From assembly GCA_019240015.1 (NCBI GenBank), contig JAFAZB010000385.1:1-17687 (forward strand): a stretch of DNA of 17,687 bases, written 5' to 3'. The stretch is from Solirubrobacterales bacterium. Its GTDB lineage: Bacteria > Actinomycetota > Thermoleophilia > Solirubrobacterales > Solirubrobacteraceae. Positions 7,171-12,590 of the stretch are shown in pieces (the stretch's first letter is position 1; every line of letters starts with the position of its first letter). The notes under the pieces are model-generated. The model saw only the letters and a program-made list of their open reading frames with translations, had not been told where the DNA came from and made no database searches. Position numbers and translations under genes: made by a program.

Positions 7171-7832
7171 CCATCACGATCGCGATCGCCGACGACCAAC
7201 CGCTCGTCCGGGCCGGACTGCGGATGATCATCGACGCCGCCGAGGACATGCAGGTCGTAGCAGAGGCCGGAGACGGCCGCGAAGCGGTCGACATCGCCCG
7301 CCGCGTGCACCCAGACCTGATGCTGATGGACATCCGCATGCCCGTCCTCGACGGGATCGAAGCGACGCGACAGATCACCTCCGGCTCTAACCGATCCCCA
7401 CGCGTCGTGATGCTCACCACCTTCGATCTCGACGAGTACGTCTACGGGGCACTCCGGGCCGGGGCGAGCGGCTTTCTGCTCAAAGACGTCGGCCCCGAGC
7501 AACTCGTCGACGGCATCCGCACGGTCGCCCAGGGCGACTCGCTGCTCGCCCCCTCGGTCACGACCAGACTGATCCAAACCATCGTGCAGGCCAAGGACCA
7601 CGCACCCATCCCGCCGGCGATCGACGAGCTCACGCCGCGCGAGCTCGAGATCTTCAAACTGATCGCGCGCGGGCTCTCCAACGCCGAGATCGCCGAGCAG
7701 CTCGTTCTCTCGAGCGCGACAGTCAAGACCCACGTGACCCGAGTGCTCACAAAGCTCGGCCTGCGCGACCGCGTGCAAGCCGTCGTACTCGCCTACGAAA
7801 CCGCCATCGCCCAACCGGGCGCATGCCGTTGA
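7167..7832 (+). CDS. NarL/LuxR-family response regulator
   Basis: A 221-residue two-domain regulator. The receiver domain has the acidic pair ADD (residues 8-10), the phospho-accepting Asp 55 in LMLMDIRMP, the switch Thr at 84 in VVMLTTFD, and Lys 106 in FLLKD, so all residues for phosphorylation are present. A linker rich in Ala/Pro (about 142-152) leads to a LuxR-type helix-turn-helix (about 153-205) with ELTPRELEIFKLIARG and the recognition helix SSATVKTHVTRVL. Its ATG overlaps the previous stop (ATGA), so it is translated with the two kinases and is their natural partner. As a NarL-type protein it should bind short inverted repeats as a dimer; GATACGTATC at 4052-4061 is one candidate for autoregulation. 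Confidence 0.93.
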   Translation: MTITIAIADDQPLVRAGLRMIIDAAEDMQVVAEAGDGREAVDIARRVHPDLMLMDIRMPVLDGIEATRQITSGSNRSPRVVMLTTFDLDEYVYGALRAGASGFLLKDVGPEQLVDGIRTVAQGDSLLAPSVTTRLIQTIVQAKDHAPIPPAIDELTPRELEIFKLIARGLSNAEIAEQLVLSSATVKTHVTRVLTKLGLRDRVQAVVLAYETAIAQPGACR

Positions 7833-7889
7833 CTCCGGGCTGAGCGAGGCAAACGACTGCCGCCGCTCCCCTCGTCGGATCCGACTATC

Positions 7890-7942
7890 GCGTTCCCGAG
7901 GTTGCGGGCACCTCGCCCGACCCGATCGACAGTGACGAGATG
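7890..7942 (+). repeat. 53-bp inverted repeat, right arm
   Basis: This is the partner of 3910-3962 (52 of 53 positions identical), in opposite orientation. It lies 57 bp after the response regulator stop, so the two arms frame the signalling operon closely. In frame it reads VPEVAGTSPDPIDSDEM and then D-E-stop; upstream the frame is open only to 7844. The open frame in both arms suggests the repeat was once coding sequence, but I do not recognise the peptide. Confidence 0.85.
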
Positions 7943-8118
7943 GACGAGTAGGAGCGCACGCGCGGCAGCTCGCCGTGCTGCTGCTCGCCGATGCGGAACC
8001 AGCGCTGTTCCTCTCCGGCAACAGGGTCGAGGGCCTTATCCGGCTGGGCCGGAGGCGTCGTCTGCAGCGCTCTACGGGCAGCACGCGCGCTGCCAACGCC
8101 GCCTCCCGCTGGGGTGGT

Positions 8119-8167
8119 CCCGATTTGACGACGCCCATCCGGGCCGTCCCCAAATCGGGCCCGGATG
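8119..8167. other. Overlapping inverted repeats (mutually exclusive hairpins)
   Basis: CCCGATTTG at 8119-8127 can pair with CAAATCGGG at 8151-8159 (9 bp). CATCCGGGCC at 8136-8145 can pair with GGCCCGGATG at 8158-8167 (10 bp, 12-base loop). The 5' arm of the second stem lies in the loop of the first and the 3' arms share two bases, so the pairings compete or form a pseudoknot-like fold. There is no U tract after either. It could end transcription of the signalling operon, act as a structured RNA, or be a recombination or replication site. Confidence 0.4.
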
Positions 8168-8378
8168 AACTACCGGGCCGGGAGGGATCACTGAAAACAG
8201 GAAACCAGATCTTGGTGATTCCCCGCGACGCCGTCGGCATAGCCGACTCGGACAACCTGAAGCGGGCAGACGGTTGAGCGGACAATGGCTTCCGGAAGCC
8301 TTCCACACGCTCCTGCGAACGCATCCGGCGCCCTCGCCCCGCGTGTCAAAGACCTCTTACTGACGGGACTTTTGTGAG

Positions 8379-8452
8379 AGCGGCTGAAGGGGCTCGAACC
8401 CTCGACCTTCTGCATGGCAAGCAGACGCTCTAGCCAACTGAGCTACAGCCGC
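8379..8452 (-). tRNA. tRNA-Gly(GCC)
   Basis: The minus strand folds as a full cloverleaf. Acceptor strands GCGGCTG and CAGCCGC pair over 7 bp, the D arm carries GCTCAGTTGGCTAGAGC, the anticodon stem TCTGC/GCAGA encloses the loop TTGCCAT with anticodon GCC, and the T arm reads GAGGG-TTCGAGC-CCCTT. The discriminator base is T, usual for bacterial tRNA-Gly. CCA is not encoded. Its 3' half is duplicated at 3595-3637. A -10-like TATACT lies 10 bases upstream. Downstream there is only a weak hairpin, unlike the strong one after the fragment. Confidence 0.96.
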
Positions 8453-8462
8453 AGGGCGAGCG

Positions 8463-8468
8463 AGTATA
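8463..8468 (-). promoter_or_regulatory. -10 box (TATACT) of tRNA-Gly
   Basis: TATACT on the minus strand, ten bases before the 5' end of mature tRNA-Gly, matches the -10 consensus at five of six positions and is conspicuous in this high-GC DNA. No good -35 box is found at the expected distance. It indicates that tRNA-Gly can be transcribed on its own rather than only from tRNA-Cys. Confidence 0.5.
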
Positions 8469-8550
8469 GACCCAGCCAGTGTTTGCCTCTCCGGACCCGC
8501 GCGGCATGGATTGGGCTCGCGCAGCTCGCGGCTCGACCGCTCGGCCCCAG

Positions 8551-8621
8551 AGGCGACGACCGGAATCGAACCGGTGTAGACGGCTTTGCAGGCCGCTGCG
8601 TAGCCACTCCGCCACGTCGCC
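8551..8621 (-). tRNA. tRNA-Cys(GCA)
   Basis: The minus strand gives the acceptor pair GGCGACG/CGTCGCC, a D arm GGCGGAGTGGCTACGC, an anticodon arm GCGGCCTGCAAAGCCGT with anticodon GCA, and a T arm ACCGG-TTCGATT-CCGGT. The discriminator base is T (U73), the main identity element of tRNA-Cys. The length of 71 bases without CCA is usual. A -10-like TAGGCT lies at 8632-8637, 10 bases upstream, with a weak CTGGCG at -35. It lies 98 bp upstream of tRNA-Gly in the same direction. Confidence 0.95.
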
Positions 8622-8699
8622 GGAGGCGTGAAGCCTAGCGCCGGGTCAGGGCTGCGCCAGCGGTTGGCGTGGCCTGGAGCGCCGCGGGCCGGGATGCGG

Positions 8700-9593
8700 T
8701 CAGCCGCGGGCGCGCAGCAGGACCGCGTTCCCGGAGGGGTCGCGGGTCAGCGTCCCGGCAGAGGTAGTCTCGACCGGGGCCCCCGCGCGGTGCAGGCGCG
8801 CGGTGATCCCCGCCAACTGATCGGCGCTGGGCAGCACGACCTCGAACGAGCGCAGCCCGACCGAGCCGGGAGGTGCGGGGGCGGCGCCTGCGCTGTGCCA
8901 GGTGTTCAGCCCAATGTGGTGGTGGTAGCCGCCGGCGGACACGAACAGCGCTCCTGGGTATCCGCGCACCATCACGTCGAAGCCGAGCAGCTCGTGATAG
9001 AAGGCCTCGGCCTGCTCCAAGCTCGCGACTTGGAGATGGACGTGGCCGATGCGAGTCCCCGCGGGCAGCAGGGCCTGAGGGCCACTGGCGGCACGGAGCT
9101 CGCCGGCGAGGCTTTCGAGGTCGAGCGGCAGGGTTGCCATCTGCAGCTGCCCACCGACCCGCCGCCATTCGTTGCGCGGGCGGTCGCGGTAGATCTCAAT
9201 CCCGTTGCCATCGGGGTCGGAGAGGTACAGAGCCTCGCTGACGAGGTGATCGGAGGCGCCGTCGAGCGGCCACTGGAAAGCAGCCAGCCTGGCCAGCGCG
9301 AGCGCCAGGTCGAGCCGGGTCGGCACCAGGATCGCCAGGTGATAAAGGCCGGTGGCTGTGCGTTGCAGCGGCGGCGCCGAGCTGTCGCCGCGGAGCTCGA
9401 GCAGCGGGCGCTCGTTGCCGGCCAGCGTCAGGCCGCCGTCGTCGAGCTCCTGGCCGCGCAGCCCGATTGCCTGCTCGTAGAAAGCGCGAGATCGGGCCAG
9501 GTCGGCGACGGTCAGGCTGACCGGGCCGAGGGTCGTGTCGGGATCGATGCGCGCGTCGAGCGCCGCCTGCGCTGGTGCCGCCACCGCCGTCAA
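8700..9593 (-). CDS. VOC-family ring-cleavage-type dioxygenase (CatE-like)
   Basis: A 297-residue two-module VOC protein. The N-terminal module begins near LGPVSLTVADLARSRAFYE (22-40) and ends in LYLSDPDGNGIEIYRDRP (122-139). The C-terminal module has IGHVHLQVASLEQAEAFYH (182-200), GALFVSAGGYHHHIGLNTW (214-232) and DPSGN near the end. The H-V-H and Y-H-H-H segments supply the His metal ligands seen in catechol 2,3-dioxygenase relatives such as Bacillus CatE. The start is TTG 9593, with AGAGAGG nearby upstream inside the end of the reductase gene, only 2 bp after that gene's TAA. The longer minus-strand frame to 9998 is the reductase read out of frame. Co-transcription with yceI and the reductase points to catechol or quinone detoxification; the true substrate is unknown. 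Confidence 0.85.
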   Translation of the reverse strand: MTAVAAPAQAALDARIDPDTTLGPVSLTVADLARSRAFYEQAIGLRGQELDDGGLTLAGNERPLLELRGDSSAPPLQRTATGLYHLAILVPTRLDLALALARLAAFQWPLDGASDHLVSEALYLSDPDGNGIEIYRDRPRNEWRRVGGQLQMATLPLDLESLAGELRAASGPQALLPAGTRIGHVHLQVASLEQAEAFYHELLGFDVMVRGYPGALFVSAGGYHHHIGLNTWHSAGAAPAPPGSVGLRSFEVVLPSADQLAGITARLHRAGAPVETTSAGTLTRDPSGNAVLLRARG

Positions 9594-9595
9594 GG

Positions 9596-10153
9596 TTACG
9601 CCGCCTCTCTGAGCCGGTCGTGTTGAGCGAGCACGGCGCTCACGATCTCCGCGAGCCGCTCGCGCGTCCGTGGGTCGGTTAGCTCGCCATGCTCGTCGAA
9701 CAGCTCGGCGGCCCGTCCAACCGGGAGCTCCACATCCAGCACCCGCGCGCCCGCGATCCCGAGCGACTTGCGGAGGTGGTCCTGGGCTCACAGTGCGCCG
9801 TAGTCGGTGACGCTCGCGCCGATCACCGCGACCGGCTTGGACCACAGTGCGGCTTCGCCGCCACGCGGGCGAGACGCCCAGTCGACCACCTGCTTCAGGT
9901 GCCCTGGGACGGTGCCGTTGTATTCGGGCGTCGCGAACAGCACCGCATCCGCCGCGGCGATCTGTTCGCGCAGCCGGCTCACCTGCTCGGGCGGCCATTC
10001 GGTGTCGCGGTCTTCGTTGTATGGCGGGAGGCTGTCGAGCCCTTCGTAGAGCTCGAGCTCAACCCCTTCCGGCGCCAGGCGCGCGGCCGCTCGCAACAAC
10101 GCCGTGTTGTGTGAAGCCGCGCGCAGGCTGCCGGAGATTCCCAGGATCCGCAC
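9596..10153 (-). pseudogene. NAD(P)H-dependent FMN reductase with an in-frame TGA stop
   Basis: From GTG 10153 the frame reads MRILGISGSLRAASHNTALL, with the FMN phosphate loop at 6-20. It continues through NEDRDTEWPPE, FATPEYNGTVPGHLKQVVDW (73-92) and VAVIGASVTDYGAL (108-121), then meets TGA at 9790-9788. The same frame continues with AQDHLRKSLGIAGARVLDVE and a helical C-terminus to TAA at 9598-9596, together 185 residues with one stop, the normal length for NADPH:FMN/quinone reductases. In relatives a W or R codon usually stands at the stop site, so a single TGG or CGA to TGA change explains it. The 121-residue product would lack the last strand and two helices. GTG lies 3 bp after the yceI stop, with AAGGAG inside the end of yceI. 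A recent mutation or a sequencing error is possible. Confidence 0.8.
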
Positions 10154-10156
10154 CGC

Positions 10157-10711
10157 TCAGGACTCCTTGACCGCGGAGACGCTGATCAGCAGCTTGACGT
10201 CGTTGGAGACCAGCAGCCCGCCGTTGGGGAGTGTCTGATTCCAGCTGAGGCCGAACTCGCGGCGGTCGATCGTGCCCTCGAGCTCGAAGCCGACACGCTC
10301 GTTGCCCCACGGGTCGGTGCCGCCCTCGGCGACCGCGCCCACCAGCTCGATCGGCTTGGTGGCGCCTTTGATTGTGATCTCACCAGCGAGCCGGATGCCG
10401 CCCTCGTTGGTGGCCTCGATCGCGGTGGTTTGGAAGGTGATCTGCGGGTGCTGACCGGCGTCGAAGAAATCCGGAGCGGTCAGGTGAGCGTCGCGCTGCT
10501 GATCGCCCGTGTCGATGCTCGCGACCTCCACGGCACCCTCCAGTACGGGGTTCTTGCCGGTGGCGTCGAGCTTCCCTTGGAAGCGTCGAAAGGCGCCACG
10601 CACCGTGGCGATTCCCATGTGGCGGACCTCGAAGCCGACGTTGGAGTGGGCGGGATCGACGTTGTAGCTGCCGGCGGGGACCGGGTTGGCAGCGATCGTT
10701 TCGGTTGACAT
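10157..10711 (-). CDS. YceI-family lipocalin-like protein
   Basis: A 184-residue protein with the YceI pattern: GSYNVDPAHSNVGFEVRHMG (14-33), VRGAFRRFQGKLDA, a segment DQQRDAHLTAPDFFDAGQHP, ITIKGATKPIEL, and a final strand NDVKLLISVSAV. YceI proteins form a beta barrel that binds isoprenoid or quinone-like lipids. There is no signal peptide, so this one should be cytoplasmic, as in many actinobacterial homologues. The ATG is supported by AAAGGAA seven bases upstream. It is the first gene of a three-gene operon with the reductase (3 bp gap) and the VOC dioxygenase (2 bp gap), and has a well formed promoter at 10749-10777. Lipid quinone handling is a reasonable guess given these neighbours, but is an inference. 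Confidence 0.93.
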   Translation of the reverse strand: MSTETIAANPVPAGSYNVDPAHSNVGFEVRHMGIATVRGAFRRFQGKLDATGKNPVLEGAVEVASIDTGDQQRDAHLTAPDFFDAGQHPQITFQTTAIEATNEGGIRLAGEITIKGATKPIELVGAVAEGGTDPWGNERVGFELEGTIDRREFGLSWNQTLPNGGLLVSNDVKLLISVSAVKES

Positions 10712-10748
10712 AGCGTTCCTTTCAGAGCAGGTGCTTGAGGGAACAACT

Positions 10749-10777
10749 ATGTTAGCACCGATTTATTGCGAGGTCAA
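10749..10777 (-). promoter_or_regulatory. Promoter of the yceI-reductase-dioxygenase operon with possible MarR site
   Basis: On the minus strand TTGACC (10777-10772) and TAACAT (10754-10749) are separated by exactly 17 bases, the best sigma-70-like promoter in the window. The start of transcription would fall about 30 bases before the yceI ATG. The -35 lies inside TTGACCTCGCAA, which has the form TTGA-N5-CAA. A site of the same form (TTGATCCGTCAA) overlaps the marR promoter, so MarR could repress both. The surrounding 50 bases are AT-rich against the local background. Confidence 0.65.
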
Positions 10778-10840
10778 TTATTGTGGAATCAAGCGCGGGG
10801 GAGGGGTCCGACGCCCCCCGGGCGCGCCGCCCATGGGACG

Positions 10841-11320
10841 CTAGTCCACGCTGCAGTTTCCGCCAGGATGGGCGCCGGGAAGGCGACGCAGCAGCGATGC
10901 GAGCTGCTCGACTTCCTCGGGGGTGAAGTGCTCGAGGAAGAGGCGCCTGACGCTGGCGATGTGCGACCGGCCGGCCTCGCGCAGCTTCTCATAGCCGACC
11001 TCGGTCAGCTGCGCGTAGGAAACGCGAGCATCGTTGGGGCAGGAGGTTCGCTCGATCAGGCCGCTCGCGACCAAGCCGTCGATCAGGCGGGTGATGCCGG
11101 AGCGGGTGAGCATCGTGCTCTCGGCGAGGGCCGACATCGGCAGCCGCCGGCCAGGGGCCTGTGCTACGTACAGGAGCACCTCGTAGTCACGCGAGGTCAT
11201 GTCGTGCTCCGCGACGAGCTCGGCATCGAGCACCCGCAGTATCGACGCGTGGCTCTGGAGGAAGCTTCGCCACGCGTCGAGCGCGGCGCCCTCGAGGAGT
11301 CCCGATGTGACAATGCTCAT
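10841..11320 (-). CDS. MarR-family transcriptional regulator
   Basis: A 159-residue winged-helix regulator. The DNA-binding region (about 41-110) has MTSRDYEVLLYVAQAPGRRL, then MSALAESTMLTRSGITRLID and the wing ERTSCPNDARVSYAQLTEVG. Flanking helices (11-40 and 113-148) form the dimer interface. Cys 94 lies in the wing and Cys 156 is near the C-terminus, so thiol-based sensing of quinones or oxidants is possible but unproven. The ATG at 11320 has no ribosome site; TAGAAT lies exactly 6 bases upstream, indicating a leaderless message. It is encoded upstream of, and in the same direction as, the yceI operon, with 129 bp between that include a separate promoter. MarR proteins commonly repress neighbouring detoxification genes and themselves, and the layout fits. 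Confidence 0.92.
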   Translation of the reverse strand: MSIVTSGLLEGAALDAWRSFLQSHASILRVLDAELVAEHDMTSRDYEVLLYVAQAPGRRLPMSALAESTMLTRSGITRLIDGLVASGLIERTSCPNDARVSYAQLTEVGYEKLREAGRSHIASVRRLFLEHFTPEEVEQLASLLRRLPGAHPGGNCSVD

Positions 11321-11326
11321 AAGCCG

Positions 11327-11345
11327 ATTCTAGTTGACGGATCAA
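11327..11345 (-). promoter_or_regulatory. marR -10 box (leaderless) with overlapping TTGA-N4-TCAA palindrome
   Basis: TAGAAT at 11332-11327 is followed by 6 bases and the marR ATG, which places transcription start at the start codon. Immediately upstream, TTGATCCGTCAA at 11345-11334 is an inverted repeat that would lie between the -35 and -10 regions, a normal place for a repressor site. No strong -35 box is present. Confidence 0.5.
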
Positions 11346-11390
11346 ACGCCTTGGGGCGAGGAGTGCGAACGCGACCCCGGTGGCGAGCAC

Positions 11391-12560
11391 TCAGCCCAAC
11401 AGCGCCCCGATCGAGCTGGTTCGATCGAGGAACCGCCCGGAGAGGCGTTCGACCAGCACCGACAGGCCCGACGCGTCGGCTCCCGACCGCCGCTGCTCCG
11501 CGGCGCCGTTGTGCTCCGCGAGCGCGGCGATCCGCGCGAGCGCGCGGTCACACTGGAGCTCGGCGGCGTGGGGGCGGAGCGCCTCGAGCAAGCCGTAGAG
11601 CCGCTCTCGGACCGGCACGCATCGCTCGGCGGCCGGGTCGAGCAGCAGCGCGTCGCATCCGTCGCGAGCGGCGAGGAAGCGATTCTCCGCCAGGACTTCG
11701 GGCGAGTCGGCGAGCGCGTCGGGGTGATCCCCACCCTCGAGCTCGAGATGCGCGATCGACTGCACGAGCGCGGCGAGCGCGGCGGTGTCCGCGACGGTCG
11801 TCTGAGCGTCCATGATCCGCACCTCGACGGTGCCGAGGCTGGGCTGCAAGCGAACGTCCCACCACAGAAACGTCGGCTCTGGGAATGCTCCGCAGCGCAG
11901 CATTACGTCGACGGTCTCTACGTACTCGCTGTAGGAAGCAAAAGCGCGGGGGATACCGACCCTGGGGAACGCCTGGAACAGGGGCGTGCGGGTGGACGCC
12001 AGACCCGTGTCTCGGCCCTGCCAGAAGGGAGAGTTGGAGGACAGCGCGAGCAGCAGCGGGAGATGCGCGCGCAGTCGGTTGTACAGCTGCGTGGCGCTGT
12101 CGGGATCGCCGACCCCGATGTGGACGTGCAGGGCGAAGGTCGGCTCACGCCTGGCCAGCTCGCGCATCGCGCCATAGACCAGCTGATAGCGAGCGCCGCT
12201 CGAGACCTCCGTCTCGGTCCAAACCGCGAACGGGTGGGTGCCGGCGCTGGCAACCGCGAGTCCGGCGGCGGTCAGCTCGGCCGCCAGCGCGCAGCGGAGC
12301 TGCGCGGCCTGCTCGGCGGCCGCGGCCACCGTCCGGTGTGGGGCGGTCGCGAGCTCGATTGCCGCTTTGTGGGTCTCGGCGGTCACGTGGCTGGCGAGCT
12401 CGGAGGAGAGCCGCGGGAGAACGTCGTCGATCCGCTGCGCCAGCGACCAGCCGGCTGGATCGAGCAGCATGACCTCTTCCTCGATCCCGACGGTGTACGC
12501 GCCCAGCGCGTTCCAGTGCGCCCAGGCCGGCGCCGATAGCCGGCTCGCGAGCGGGCTCAT
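11391..12560 (-). CDS. GCS2-type carboxylate-amine ligase (YbdK family)
   Basis: A 389-residue protein of the glutamate-cysteine ligase 2 family. The N-terminal GIEEEVMLLD (25-34) is the family signature for ATP/Mg binding. Further landmarks are HKAAIELATAPH (64-75), SAGTHPFAVWTETEVS (105-120), ALHVHIGVGDPD (143-154), SSNSPFWQGRDTGLASTRT (174-192) and VEVRIMDAQTTV in the C-terminal half. Members join the gamma-carboxylate of glutamate to an amine (cysteine in GshA-like enzymes; YbdK has weak activity of this kind). The start ATG 12560 has GAGGTAGG upstream. Only 30 bp separate it from the stop of the gamma-glutamyl hydrolase upstream, so the two form an operon. The amine substrate is unknown; the length is normal for the family. 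Confidence 0.92.
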   Translation of the reverse strand: MSPLASRLSAPAWAHWNALGAYTVGIEEEVMLLDPAGWSLAQRIDDVLPRLSSELASHVTAETHKAAIELATAPHRTVAAAAEQAAQLRCALAAELTAAGLAVASAGTHPFAVWTETEVSSGARYQLVYGAMRELARREPTFALHVHIGVGDPDSATQLYNRLRAHLPLLLALSSNSPFWQGRDTGLASTRTPLFQAFPRVGIPRAFASYSEYVETVDVMLRCGAFPEPTFLWWDVRLQPSLGTVEVRIMDAQTTVADTAALAALVQSIAHLELEGGDHPDALADSPEVLAENRFLAARDGCDALLLDPAAERCVPVRERLYGLLEALRPHAAELQCDRALARIAALAEHNGAAEQRRSGADASGLSVLVERLSGRFLDRTSSIGALLG

Positions 12561-12590
12561 CCGCCTACCTCGATTCGGCTCGGTCTCGCT

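Larger units (their letters stand above)
7833..8378. other. Gene-free stretch between the response regulator and tRNA-Gly
   Basis: No convincing gene is seen in these 546 bases. The short plus-strand frame at 7975-8277 lacks a ribosome site and recognisable motifs. The stretch holds the right arm of the 53-bp inverted repeat (7890-7942), a set of overlapping inverted repeats (8119-8167), and a short palindromic region GGCTTCCGGAAGCC at 8287-8300. It may hold remnants of island genes. Confidence 0.5.
3595..8421. mobile_element. Candidate tRNA-Gly-associated genomic island (no integrase)
   Basis: The region between the tRNA-Gly 3' fragment (3595-3637) and the matching part of the intact tRNA-Gly (8379-8421) has the layout left by site-specific integration: one end restores a whole tRNA, the other keeps the displaced 3' half, and both have the same orientation. 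The displaced half is still followed by a strong terminator, as if it were the original downstream DNA. Inside are a PIN-toxin remnant, a 53-bp inverted repeat and a four-gene two-component operon. No integrase, excisionase or transposase is recognisable, so any such element would be decayed or was mobilised from elsewhere. An old partial tRNA duplication is the alternative. Confidence 0.4.

Noticed and set aside
7975..8277. 100-codon plus-strand frame after the response regulator
   Set aside because: It lacks a ribosome site and recognisable motifs, and runs through the overlapping inverted repeats.
8188..8415. Short minus-strand frame containing KVEGSSPFSR, and the similar one at 3500-3820
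   Set aside because: The peptide is the translation of the tRNA-Gly 3' half, a common false gene.
9788..9790. TGA in the reductase as a selenocysteine codon
   Set aside because: The site is not catalytic and is usually Trp or Arg in relatives; no selenocysteine insertion structure or machinery is evident in the window.
9594..9998. N-terminal extension of the VOC dioxygenase to a 432-codon frame
   Set aside because: This part is the FMN reductase gene read in another frame; VOC homology begins just after TTG 9593.
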